A DNA stretch of 64,000 nt from contig OX439036.1 in NCBI GenBank assembly GCA_949317995.1, forward strand, positions 103,461,891 through 103,525,890. The letters run 5' to 3'. The position numbers were made by a program, and so were the translations under genes. This document shows, piece by piece, positions 45,794 to 56,822 of the stretch. The notes beneath the pieces were generated by a model. It did no database searches, was not told where the DNA came from, and was given only the letters and a program-made list of their open reading frames with translations. The stretch's first letter is position 1. Each line of letters starts with the position of its first letter. This DNA is from Acholoe squamosa (taxonomy: Eukaryota; Annelida; Polychaeta; Phyllodocida; Polynoidae).

Positions 45794-46444
45794 CCATTTA
45801 AATACAGGCGACAATGACTTTTTCCACTCCTCCCCCCCCTTGAAAAATAATGACCCTCCCTGCCAAACCTGGGATTACAAAAATCAGAAATGCATGAATT
45901 TGAATACAAGCAACAATGACTTTTTCCGCCCCCCCAATGAAAAATAATGACCACTCCCTAATGATAACTTTTGTTAATTGGGTTCTAATTGTGTTACAGA
46001 AAATGAGCTGCTGTTCCCACCACATCAACGCCGAAGCGACCCCGAACAGAGACACTATGCACACCCGTCCGCAGAAAAAGGAGGACACGTATTTGTACCA
46101 CACCAACACCCCGGGGACCTCCAAACGGGATACTGTGCACACCTTTAGGCAGAAAATAGACAACACACTTCATTTCTAGTCCCAGTGAGAGTCCAACTGT
46201 TACTGCAGGTAAAAAGTAATTTCTATCCTTTGATTGTTTTTAATTTTGTACTGCAACAAGCCCATTGGTTGTCATGATACCCCAATGAAGTCGTGGCAAG
46301 TCAAATCACTAGCACTTCATCACGACAAACTTTCCTGGGCTGTATCAAATGAGTATGATGGGTTATTATAATTCTCCAGCATGTCATAACAGTCATGGGT
46401 TAAAAAAAGATTTCATGATCAAAGTAATGCTAAGTAACCTTAAT

Positions 46445-46616
46445 CCCCCCGTATAAGGCGTAGGGTTTTAGTTCTCCCTGTATCCGCAACTGGGAAACCA
46501 AGACCTTGTTTTGATATGTTACACTCCCATACAACACAATAAGCAGCATATGGGGTCTGACCAAATACTAAAACTCTATGTGCGTCTTATAGGAGGGTTG
46601 CACCTTATACGTGGGA
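46445..46616. mobile_element. Possible short MITE in intron 1
   Basis: CCCCCCGTATAAGGCGTAG at the left and the near-inverse TGCACCTTATACGTGGGA at the right, about 170 bp apart. TSD not determined. Confidence 0.4.
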
Positions 46617-47028
46617 GATTTCAATAGCCTTTTTAATACTACATGTATACTTTTTCCTCTATTTTCTATAGGCTGCCAGGAAGTTGTTGGCAAGATCTCT
46701 GCTCCGTACACCAAAGAAGGCCAAATCACCAAAATGGACTGTTCAAGAAAAAGCTGCCTTTGTGGAGTTCATAGCCCTCCGTCACCTCGAAGAACCAGAG
46801 GACAAAATATGGCCTTCAGGTGGAGCTAAAAATCCTGTGTGGGATAAAGCTGCATCATATGTGAGCCTTAAATTAAGGACTCCTATACGCAATGGTATGC
46901 ACTGTACCATATTATATCATCATATTCACAATTACCGTAATGAGCCACACATTTACTATTATACATAAAGGAAGTCAGGATAATTTCCTCCTTTTAATGG
47001 ATCAGTGGCTGGCATCTCTGATCATTAA

Positions 47029-47247
47029 ACCTTTAAGGGCTGCTGAAAGTATCATGGTTGTCATGATGCACCAATGAAGTGCTGACAAGTGTGCCTGCCA
47101 GCACTTCATTGGAACATCATGCCGACCCTCCTGGCACATATAAGTTCCATAGGGTAGGGTTGGCATGATGCATGAATGTAGCCCTGGCGAGTTACTCACC
47201 AGGGCTACATTCATGCACCATGACGACCAACGACCCTTACAGGGTTA
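47029..47247. mobile_element. Palindromic MITE with two strong hairpins
   Basis: Inside is a 14-bp perfect stem CCAATGAAGTGCTG (47071-47084 with 47099-47112) and a 19-bp perfect stem TGCATGAATGTAGCCCTGG (47169-47187 with 47199-47217). Ends AAACCTTTAAGGGC and ACCCTTACAGGGTTAAA are imperfect inverted repeats. A second, more diverged copy lies at 56566-56822. Confidence 0.7.
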
Positions 47248-47632
47248 AATCAATGTTTATGATTATTTAGACTAGAATTTTTAATCAAGATTTACAATTC
47301 ATCAATGCATGATTCCCCTGGCTAGTGATATGTAATTTTCCTCCAGCTGCTGCCATGCGTTCAATGTGCACGAAGGAGTTCAGCCGCTTTGACACTTTGG
47401 GTGCTGCAGAGGAAGCTTATGGGGTTGAGTGAGTAATGGATGTTTAATGCCATTTCGACAGCTAAGGTCATATTCATGGCGAGAAACCTATACAAAGCAA
47501 GTTTTGGATCTATGAGCAATTAAATATTTCAAAAACTATTGTGTAAATGGAACAAGTTGTTATTATTTCAGGCAGGATGAGGTGAAAGCTAAAATCACAA
47601 CAGTGCAAGATAAAATAGTGTGCACGATAAAA

Positions 47633-50600
47633 TCAAAGAAGCCTGTACAGTCCAGCTGCTTTCAGGAAGTTGATGATAAGATCAGGTTTGATGGTGGTAA
47701 AAAGTTCTTGTAGACCAGCTACATTGTAGAAATGTTGTCTGATAGGCGTAAAATCAACACAATCCAAAAGGATGTGTTTGATGGTCAATTTCGTGTCGCA
47801 TGCCACACACTCAGGTGCTTCCTCTCCTTTCAGGAGGTAGGCATGAGTGAGTCGCGAATGACCGATGTGGCAACGAGTAAGGACTGTTTGGTCTCTACGG
47901 TTCTTGAGAGCAGGTCGACAGACACCAGACACTGTGGGACAAAATTCAAAGAGTTTCCATCCAGGGTTGTCTACCCATTGGTTTTGCCAAAGGTCAAGAA
48001 TATACTTCTTGACAACTGGCCTAAATTCAGATGGCGGTAGAAGGCAAGGCTGTTCCTCAAAGTTAAGGCCATGTTTAGCCCTTTTATCAGCTTCTTCGTT
48101 GCCTTTGATTCCCACATGACTTGGAAGCCAACAGAATCGGATGTCATATCCCAGTTCCTTGGATCTGATGAAACCTTTGATAATTTTCATTATCACAGGG
48201 TGATCCAAGTTGAGGTTCTGCAGATCTTCTAGACAGGATTTTGAGTCGCTGAAAATGATGAATTTCTTCCCTGGCGCATCCTTCATGCATCTCATTGCAA
48301 GAAAGATGGCACAGGCTTCAGCAGAGAAAATGGAGCTGTGATTTGGAAGGCGAGATGCCAGTTTTCTGCCCCCACCTACCGCGGCAGCAGCCACTCTCTC
48401 TTCTTCTTTTGATCCGTCAGTGTAAAATGGTGCATGATGGGGAAGTTCATTCCTTATCTCAGAAAACCTCAATCTGTATTCTAGTGGGTTGGTGTCGGCT
48501 TTTCGTGATTTGGCTAGTCTGAAGTCGACCTCTAGCAGTACCAGTTTCCATGGAGGAATTTCTGGGAGGTGGGTTTGTGCCAATGATGTCAGGCTAACAT
48601 TTAGTTGCCTCATATGTGTTTGAATTCTCAGACCGTATGGCCTGGCAGCTTTTGGTTTTGCCTCATAGAGCTTCTGGTTGTCTGGTTCAAATACACATGC
48701 ATATGCTGGATTCGAAGGGTTCGTTCTCAAGCGCAGCGCAAACTGCATCGACAATTTGAGACGTCTGTTTTCCAATGATGGTTCTCTGCCCTCAACATAA
48801 AGGCTAGGATATGGAGACGTTCGGAAGGCCCCGAGGGCTAGGCGAATGCCTTGTCGATGAACTGGATCCAAGATGGCCACGTAGGACGGCCTAGCAGAGC
48901 CATACACCTGGGAACCATAGTCAAGCTTCGATCGAACCAGAGCTCTATACAATTGGAGTAAAACCTTACTATCTGCACCCCAGTCAGTGTTTGATAACAC
49001 TTTCAACAAATCAAGTGCTTTGGTGCACCTGATCTTTAGAGATTTCAAATGTGAAATAAATGAAAGTCGTTTATCAAACAGCACACCTAGAAAATTTGTC
49101 TCCTCTACAACCTTGATCGGATCTCCATCTAAGGTTAGATCTGGATCAGGATGCAGAGTGCGTTTCAGGCAGAAGTGCATTGCAACTGTTTTTGATTTAG
49201 AGAACTTAAAACCGTTTTCTACGGACCAGGCATGTACTTTGTTCAGGCACAGCTGCAGCTGCCTTTCGATTGAATGCATGTTCTTTGCTCTGTAGCATAT
49301 CAGGAGGTCGTCAACATAGAGGCTACAGGACACATCTTTATTCACTGCATTAACAACACTGTTCATTTTGATACTGAACAAGGTAACAGATAATATGCTA
49401 CCTTGGGGAACACCAAGTTCTTGCTCATGTTCATCAGATAGTGTTGAGTTCAATCTCACTCGGAAGTGTCTATTTGATAAAAAGTTTAATATAAATATGG
49501 GTAAACGCCCACGAAATCCCATATTGTATAGGTCTTTCATGATGCCATGTTTCCACGTTGTGTCGTAGGCCTTTTCTAAATCAAAAAATACAGAAACAAC
49601 ATGTTCTTGTTTGATGAAGGCATCACGGATGAAATGTTCTAAACGAATCAAATGATCAAGAGTGCTTCTTCCTCGTCTGAAACCGCTCTGATAGTCAGAA
49701 ATCTGGTGTTTCGACTCGAGCAGCCAAACAAGTCTCTCGTTGATCATTCTTTCCATGGTTTTACAGATGCAACTGGTGAGAGCTATAGGCCTATAATTTG
49801 TTGGTAGTGTATGGTCCTTACCAGGCTTGGGAATCGGTATAATGGTGGCTTCTTGCCAGGAAGGTGGAAGCTCACCACTTTCCCATATCCCATTGAAAAG
49901 AGATAGGAGTACCTTTCGCACTGGCTCAGGAAGATGTTTAAGAAATTCATAATGTACTTTATCTGGACCAACAGCAGTGTTGTGAGATTTTTTCAGACTT
50001 TTTAAGTTCCACCATGCTAAAAGGTTGGTTGTAGTCTTCTGAATTGTCAGATTGAAACTTGAGTCTCTTCCTTTCTTCTCTCACTTTTATTGGCACAAAT
50101 TCTGGAAGGCAATTGTTTGAAGAAGAGTAATGTTCAAATGTTTCAGCCAGTTTCTTTGTTATCTCTGCTGGACTTGTCAAGAGCTCATCTCCGTCAAGGA
50201 GATGTTGGACCCTTGAACCATCCCCCTTGCCTTTGATTTTACGGATCATAGTCCAGACCTTGTTCATGGGGGTACGCGAGGTGACATTTGATACATACTT
50301 TTGCCATGAAGCCCGTTTAGCTTCCCGTATGATACGGCGACCTTGTGCCCGTTTGATCTTAAAGTTTGTAAGGTTTTCTGATGTTGGGTTCCTATTGAAT
50401 TTTCGTAAGGCCTTTTTCCTCTCTCTGATGGCAACCTTACATTTGTCATCAAACCATGGATTTCTGGGATGTTTTGGAACTGTCGAGGTTTTAGGTACAG
50501 TCTCTTCTGCAATTGTTATAAGGGTTTCACTAAATTCCTCCATATCCCTCTCAGTGAGACTGACACTGTCGAGCTTTTCCAGGCAGAGAGTCTGGAATTT

Positions 50601-51311
50601 GACCCAATTGGCCTTATCCAACTTCCAGCGAGGCTCTCGTTGGCCCACTAGAAGCTCCTCTACCTGTAAAAGGATAGGGAAATGATCACTCCCATGGAGG
50701 TCATCAAGAACTCTCCACTTAAAGTCCAGTAACAACTGAGGTTCTACTATTGTTAGGTCAATTGCAGTGTAAGTACCGTGTGCAGGATGGAGGTAGGTAT
50801 TCGAGCCATCATTAAAAATACATAATGCTTTTTGTGTCACAAAAGATTCTATTGTTTTTCCTTTTTGGTCAGAGGAGTCACCTCCCCAGAGGGGGTTGTG
50901 ACCATTAAGGTCTCCCAAGATTATGTAGGGAGACGGAAGCTGGTCTGCCAGATCAACCAGCTCCTGCAAGTTGAGAACAGAGTTAGAAGGGATATAAAGT
51001 GAGCATATTGTCATAGTTTTATGAAAAGTAATTCTTACAGCTGCTGCTTGAAAATTTGTGTTTAATTCAAGTAGGCTATGGACAACATCTTGACGGACTA
51101 AGATGGAAGAGCCACCTGAAGCTCGATCACCATCCGGTCCACAAGTATTGTACATTTCAAAGTTTTTAAAAGAGATAACGTCATCTTTTTTAATATAGGT
51201 TTCTTGTAAACAAAAAGCTAGAGCATTGAAATTTTGGTTTAAAATCTTTAATTCATTAAAATTGGCTCGAAAACCTCGACAGTTCCATTGAACTACCGCT
51301 CCACCAGCCAT
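47633..51311 (-). pseudogene. L-A3 ORF2, near-intact, one 2-bp frameshift
   Basis: Would be about 1,226 residues. Order: AP-endonuclease (QWNCRGFRAN; ILGDLNGHN; the HGSDHFPI motif), linker, RT (PGKDHTLPTNYRPIALTSCI, FDLEKAYDTTW, SLYVDDLLI), RNase H (FYTDGSKEE, SAEACAI, SDSKSCL, H.GIKGNEEAD) and a C-terminal CVACDTKLTIKHILLDC. Compared with L-A1 and L-A2, two bases are lost in TTTCAGACTTTT near 49990, splitting the frame into 450- and 762-residue parts. Confidence 0.92.
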
Positions 51312-52657
51312 TATTTCGGGTGGTGGATCGGTAAGTGACTTCTGACCTTCACGTTCGGTGATGGGGAACGTCGAACGTAAAGGTCATCCTCCATGTCGAT
51401 GTCCAGGGAGTTAAATCTATTGCCTTGTTGGCAGATATCTCTCCCTGATTTTGGCAGCCTCCCGCTGCCACTGGCACCTTGAGCTTTGGATTTTTTTGCT
51501 TTTGGTTTGTCTACTTTTGTGCTTTGACTGTTTGGACCAGACGCCACACCACCAGCCGAGGCATTCTTGCCAGGCTTAGGTGGTACTAGTGGCTTTTTGC
51601 CCTGGGCAGTGTTACTTTTAGCAGAACCGCTTTGAGAAGAGCCAGTTTGAGCAGAACTGCTCTGAGATGAGTGATTCTCTGAGGAATTCTTTTGAGCAGA
51701 ACTACTTTGAGCAGCACTGCCCGAAGACACTTTCGGCTTTATCAAACAGTCATAACTGACAACAGTCTGGCACTCGATGGAGGCAGTCACTGGTCTCAGG
51801 GAGTGAGAATACAATTTGCCCTTTTGAGGAAGTTGAGGCATAGAAGCCAAAACAAGTTTCCTTGCTTCCGGAAAACTGATGTTGTTTAGGACTTTCAGTT
51901 CCTGTATTCTCTTCTCCCGACACCATACTTCACAGCTCCTGGATGAGGCCATGTGGTCACCCTGGCAATTGGCACATTTTGCCGGCAACTGACAGCCTTC
52001 GCTGTCATGACCTTTCTGGCCACACTTAAAGCAGACTGGTTCTGATCGGCAGAAATTCTTGCCATGACCGAACCTCTGGCAGTTGAAACAGCGGAGTGGA
52101 TTGGGGATATACACTTTCACTTCTACGCTCAAGTAGCCGATTTTGATTCTCTGTGGGGGCTTAGGTGTGTTGAATGTCAAGATATAGGTGTTGCTGCTTT
52201 GTTTGCTATCTTTTCTAATTGGGATTCTCTTGACATCAGTAACACCTTCTTGTCTGAGCTCCCTACAGATTTCAACCTCATCGATACCCTCAAGATCTCT
52301 TGTCCGGATTACTCCTTTGCATGAGTTTAGGGACCGATGAGGAGAGGCCTTCATTTCTTTGTCTGCCAGTTTGTCTGCTTTAAGCAGATTACGGGATTGT
52401 GCTCTTGTGGCACACTCGACCATAATCTGTCCAGAGCGAAGTTTTTTAATGTCTGTCACCTGGCCTGCTATCCCCAGAATGCCTTTGTTAATGGCAAAAG
52501 GAGACAGCTTGCTCAGAGGTGACAGTCCAGTGGACTCCAGGATAATAAATCTCGGCCAGCTGCTGGTTGTTGTCAAACTTTCAGAATCCGAGTCAGAATC
52601 CGAGTTGAGAGGACGTTTCATTGAGGTCGTTGTTGTGGGGTTTTGTGTAGTAGCCAT
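51311..52657 (-). CDS. L-A3 ORF1, gag-like, intact
   Basis: 448 residues from MATTQNPTTTT to the stop shared with ORF2 (TAATG). Three CCHC-type knuckles near residues 200-255, an upstream region beginning LSPLSKLSPFAINKGILGIA, and a C-terminal SSAQ/SGSA repeat with a Lys-rich block. It is nearly identical to the L-A1 protein, indicating recent activity of the family. Confidence 0.9.
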   Translation of the reverse strand: MATTQNPTTTTSMKRPLNSDSDSDSESLTTTSSWPRFIILESTGLSPLSKLSPFAINKGILGIAGQVTDIKKLRSGQIMVECATRAQSRNLLKADKLADKEMKASPHRSLNSCKGVIRTRDLEGIDEVEICRELRQEGVTDVKRIPIRKDSKQSSNTYILTFNTPKPPQRIKIGYLSVEVKVYIPNPLRCFNCQRFGHGKNFCRSEPVCFKCGQKGHDSEGCQLPAKCANCQGDHMASSRSCEVWCREKRIQELKVLNNISFPEARKLVLASMPQLPQKGKLYSHSLRPVTASIECQTVVSYDCLIKPKVSSGSAAQSSSAQKNSSENHSSQSSSAQTGSSQSGSAKSNTAQGKKPLVPPKPGKNASAGGVASGPNSQSTKVDKPKAKKSKAQGASGSGRLPKSGRDICQQGNRFNSLDIDMEDDLYVRRSPSPNVKVRSHLPIHHPK

Positions 52658-53541
52658 GTTATAGTAGATATAATTCATCACCCTCTTTCCCCGGCCACCT
52701 TTGTTGGACCACCATTTGGTATGTGAATTCTCACACAGGGACTTCAAGAATGATATACTCGCATAATATAAATATTATACGATTGACCCAGCCCCCGCCT
52801 TCAAGGATGGATGATTGGTTGATCAAAATTTGTGTCTCAGCGTACATTGAAGTACTTTAAAGACTTGAAAACAATAATGATGAACATGGTTTGAGGAAAA
52901 GAAAAAAACTAAAAGAGATGATGGAATGAGAAGGTGAATCATTTCATCCTTGGGCTCAGCAGGACCAGCCGATTGATTGAGACGGGCCATCCCAACCACC
53001 CGTCTAGTTTAAGTTAGAGCCAAAGCCACCATATTGCCCTAGGGACTCAAGTGACCAGGACCTCCTCCTCCCTTTCACGGGCTGCGACTCACGGCAAACA
53101 AGCCGCCCTCTTACTGAGGGAAATTGTTTTTTGTTTTTTTTTGGTGGCACCTGTACATTTTATTTTTCTCTCCTCTTGGTACATGTACCTTTTCAGTTCT
53201 GTTTTGGGGGAACCTATTTAGCGACTAGACTCCACAGTCGGTGTAGGTAGAGAGATAGAAAGAATAGAGAAGACCCATTTGTGAAGGGCTAGGGAAGCCC
53301 ATTGAATGAGAATGAAGGTCAGAGGATAAGAGAGGACAGAAAAGGGAGACCAGACCCCTTTTAAAAATGGGTTGGGGAGACCCGTTATGGGGTTGACTAT
53401 GAGGGTTTGTCTCCAAAGTCTGCATCAGCTCGCAAGTCCTCCACAGAAACCTCCCAATCCTCCACATCAAAATCCACAACTGTTGAAGAGACACCTATGG
53501 CTGCTTTGCTTAAGCTAGAATTTACTGACCTCTCTGTTTAG

Positions 53542-54079
53542 CAAGGCATGCAGGAGCCATGGGTTAAAGGTTAATGACCGGAGCTTTATAACCAACAGTT
53601 ATCATGCCATGGAGGTTCTTCAGGTAAAAAAAAAACAAATGTGTTATCTGGCCTGGCTGAGATCATTATGAAATACAAGATTCCCATGGACCGTATGCCT
53701 TGGGGTCTGCTTGAATATCAAATAGAATTCTTTCGATGTTCCCACATGAACCAGGTAATTTCACTTTAATTCTATTACAAAGCAGGCAGTCACAGTAGAC
53801 TAAGGACATGTAAATCCATCACATTAATATTTGTCAAAGATGACATATATTGTAGAGGATTTTTTGTGTTGAACTGCAGTCATTTCAATGTAAAGCAATT
53901 AAACATTTGATGCACAGTGGATGCCCTATGGTGCACAGCCTGGTGTATTCTTGGAATATTCTTTGTAGATCAAGGACTACTTACCAGAGGACCTTTACCA
54001 GTGGCTTGAAAGCGTATGCTCCCAAGGTCAAGGGAGTACAGTTCTGTTGAAACTCCTGCGTGGAGTGGCTATGAAATAA
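53542..54079 (+). pseudogene. Two exons of an unknown gene
   Basis: An exon from 53542 (after GTTTAG) to 53754 (donor GTAATT) reads KACRSHGLKVNDRSFITNSY and, after an A run at 53625-53634, LAEIIMKYKIPMDRMPWGL. The two halves are out of frame by one base at the A10 run. The next exon, 53969-54079, reads IKDYLPEDLYQWLESVCSQG and ends LLRGVAMK-TAA. It may be the 3' part of the SANT-like gene by alternative splicing, or an independent gene. No domain recognised. Confidence 0.42.
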
Positions 54080-54318
54080 AAGACGTTGGGAAAACCTCTC
54101 TGGTATGTAAATATTCCTCTTTCATGCTAAGTATTACCTTCAGATGCGCTTTGTTAACTATAGCTTGAACTGTTAAGTCCTGTTTTGCTTCGAATTTTTA
54201 GAAGCTGTGTTAGTTAAAGATTATGCTGTATTTATGTGTGTGCTAATAGTAACTACAAGTACATACTGCTTTCCCCTGTGCTACATGTAGGCACGAGTGA
54301 ACGTGGCACTACCCAGTC

Positions 54319-54434
54319 ATTGATTGATTGATTTGTGTTTTACAGCACTTTAGCGGCACTAAGTGGCTATCCCGTGCTTCACAAGTTGATAATCTAACAG
54401 AGGAATGTGTCAGTGCCCGCGCATATGTGCACCA
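54319..54434 (-). mobile_element. S1 retroposon, 5'-truncated
   Basis: ATTG tail, hairpin and core to GTGCACCAC; the head is missing. A possible small exon surrounds it (acceptor TGTAG at 54291, donor near 54475), not firmly supported. Confidence 0.85.
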
Positions 54435-55597
54435 CCCCCACGAGTCAGAGTACTCACCGTTGCCTGTTGTGCAGGTTAATAGGAATCAGAAATTTTTGTG
54501 CATTGTGATGTTAGCATTCTGATTCAAATCATAACCCCAAAATACTTAGTTGCATGGTGTTTCAAAGCATCCCACCAATTAATCAATTACTTGTGAATGT
54601 TTACCTAGTTTCAAGTTAGTTTCTACCACGATGACTTGTTTGCCACATTATCTAGTTTTAATGTTTGTCTAGCATAAGTCCCCTTGCCTCAATTTATAGT
54701 TTTACTGTTTGCCTAGTATCAGGAGATAACCCATCAAAGTACAGTATCTCATTGTATATACAGAGTTCACATTTCCAAATTCTTTTACTTCAAAGAGATT
54801 TTGGTAAATCTTCAAATTCCAGTCAGTTCATGGTCCCAAGTCTATCATACTTTTGCATCGTGTCTATCCCTGCCACAATCTTAATTTTCTTAGCATCTAT
54901 TTCAGTACAAACAGGGTAAGATTCTTATTTCCTATGTTTTATATTAAGATTGTGCATGCTAGCAATAACCCGACTATCAACATATTAAACAAGTGGTGTC
55001 TATATTCGATTAAGATATACATATTTTACGCATTTCAAATTTACAGCAACCTTGTCTATTAGCCACTGATCTAATGTGTTATTACTGCAATACCGATTTT
55101 TAAATTCATGTGAAAAATAACCAATAGTTAACATAAATGTCTCAGAAAAAGGCCCTTGGAGAGTTCCACACACTCAGAACACGGGGCAACACAAGAAGCA
55201 TCCATCTGTGGCAGATCATTCACAATGCTAAGGACGTTGTCAGGAAGATGAGCTGGAAGGTACTATCCAGAATGCTTACACCGGGTGAAGGTATGCATTT
55301 GATTTGAGAACTTTTCCAACCTGGCAATAGGGGATATGGATGTATGGGGCCTATCCCTCTCTATGGGAGGGGGCTGTAAAATTTGCATCGACCAGAGGAA
55401 GCAATGAAATGTTATTGTATGTCTGTTTTCCATTTGATACATTCCTATTATATTTGAGAATTTATAACAATTTGTTCCTTTACAGTTAACATTGATACAG
55501 GGGTCATCACAGCGGAGATGGCTAATGATGTAGTGCCACAAGAGGTTCTTCAACGTGTAGCGGTCCTCCTTGAAGAAGGGAACACATTCGAGGATGT

Positions 55598-55755
55598 TGA
55601 TTGATTGATTGATTTGTGTTTTACAGCACTTTAGTGGCACTAAGTGGCTATCCCGTGCTTCACAGGTTGATAATTTAACAGAGGAATGTGTCAGTGCCCG
55701 CGCATATGTGCACCACACACATCCTGAGTGGATAGGAAAGAGGAGATATAGACCC
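55598..55755 (-). mobile_element. S1 retroposon in exon 2 of the six-exon gene
   Basis: Tail, hairpin and core present; head truncated at TATAGACCC. The exon frame resumes at TTGTGGTGGGG (EDV|VVGLL) with only about 3 bp (TTG) duplicated. Confidence 0.85.
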
Positions 55756-56173
55756 TTGTGGTGGGGCTGCTGCGTGGCAACCTTGTGCCTGCTGGCTACA
55801 TTGCCCATCCGTTCTGGGAAGGCTATGCTGAGACCAACATTGATATGTTGCGAAGCATCATGGCCACCTTTCACTTCAGAAAGACTATAAGGGACTTTGA
55901 GCTTGTCGGGGTAGACTTCCACACATATCTGTACAACCCTGAGGTGGATGTCACAACAGGTTAGTATTTTCTTTTGCCTTTATGAATAACTCAGTATGGT
56001 TGCTGTTGTACATCAAAGTTTGAAAAACTTAGTTTTCGATTGATAGATATAATTGATTTCTGAGCAGTATCTGTGGAAAAACTAATGTAACCTCATCTGT
56101 TGTCTATGCTTGCACTATGACCTCTGGCTACTTTTCAGGTACACTCATTCATGAAACCACAACCACTTGATGA

Positions 56174-56352
56174 GTGAGTGAGTAATAGGTGTTTAACGCC
56201 ATTTCGACAGCTAAGGTCATATTCATGGCGAGAACGACATTACACAATTTCACAGAGAAATGTGCCGGTGCCCGCGCATATGTGCACCACACACACCCGA
56301 GGGGATAGGAAAGAGGAGAAATAGACCCTTTTAAGTGGGCTAGGGAAGCCCG
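56174..56352 (-). mobile_element. S2 retroposon in exon 3, TSD 13 bp
   Basis: GAGT tail (reads GTGAGTGAGT on the gene strand), full body and head. TSD AACCACTTGATGA lies at 56161-56173 and 56353-56365. Confidence 0.93.
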
Positions 56353-56565
56353 AACCACTTGATGAAGCGGATTGCAACTTCAGTTCGGGAAGGAATCAGG
56401 ACCTAAGTCTCAGAACTTTGACAATGCTGTGCAAGATGCAAACAGTGGTAGGTGACCAATAGTTGTCAAATGTATTCTGTCAGTAGTTTTTCTGCAGGTT
56501 TTTACAGTAATGTAAGATTAGAAAATAGATTTGTGTGAGTCCTGTAAACATATGTATTCTCCCTC

Positions 56566-56822
56566 TTAACCCTTTAATGACTGCTGATGCAGGAGTGCAT
56601 CCTACCCATTGGTAGACATGATGCACCAATGAAGTGCTGGTTAGCAGTCTCACCAGCAATTCATTGGAGCATCAGGCGGACCCACTGGGGCTGCATCAAC
56701 CCCTTAGGGTAAGCATGGTGCATCAATGTAGCCCGGACGAGTTACTCCCCAGGGCTGCATTCATGCATCATGCCGACCAATGGGCATGGTGCATTAATGC
56801 AATAGCAACCGTTAAAGGTTTA
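56566..56822. mobile_element. Second copy of the palindromic MITE
   Basis: Ends TTAACCCTTTAATGACTGCTG and CGTTAAAGGTTTAA are inverted. Internal stems CCAATGAAGTGCTGG / CCAGCAATTCATTGG and TGCATCAATGTAGCCC / GGGCTGCATTCATGCA are imperfect versions of those at 47029-47247. Intronic. Confidence 0.68.

Larger units (their letters stand above)
39995..45961. mobile_element. Possible DNA element with long inverted ends enclosing a minisatellite
   Basis: TTAGGGAGTGGTCATTATTT at 39995 has a close inverted partner (AATAATGACCACTCCCTAA) at 45943-45961; both are followed inward by G or C runs. A second, partial copy of the right end lies at 45805-45870. If L-C2, S4 and S1/S4 are removed the enclosed part is about 1.6 kb and mostly minisatellite. 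No transposase is present. Confidence 0.45.
47429..53384 (-). mobile_element. Full-length LINE L-A3 (5,956 bp), TSD 12 bp
   Basis: 5' end CGGGTCTCCCC at 53384, GAGT tail at 47429, TSD TTATGGGGTTGA at 47417-47428 and 53385-53396. No nested insertion. It is the most complete L-A copy: a ~0.73 kb 5' UTR, both ORFs, a ~200 bp 3' UTR. The only obvious lesion is a 2-bp deletion in ORF2. Confidence 0.95.
46000..53541 (+). pseudogene. SANT/Myb-like DNA-binding protein gene, exon 3 split by LINE L-A3
   Basis: Exons 46000-46208, 46672-46894, and 47347-47428 joined to 53397-53541 across L-A3; borders and phases agree (Q|AARK, then a split Ala codon). Exon 2 carries a SANT-like segment, KSPKWTVQEKAAFVEFIALR...WPSGG..NPVWDKAASYV, as in transposon-associated or regulatory Myb/SANT proteins. 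Exon 3 reads CTKEFSRFDTLGAAEEAYGV then, after the LINE, DYEGLSPKSAS, a Ser/Thr-rich linker, and ends LLKLEFTDLSV-TAG. Exon 1 has an in-frame TAG at 46146-46148 in an otherwise open frame between a good acceptor and donor. No start codon was identified upstream. The gene is disrupted at least twice here. Confidence 0.62.
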
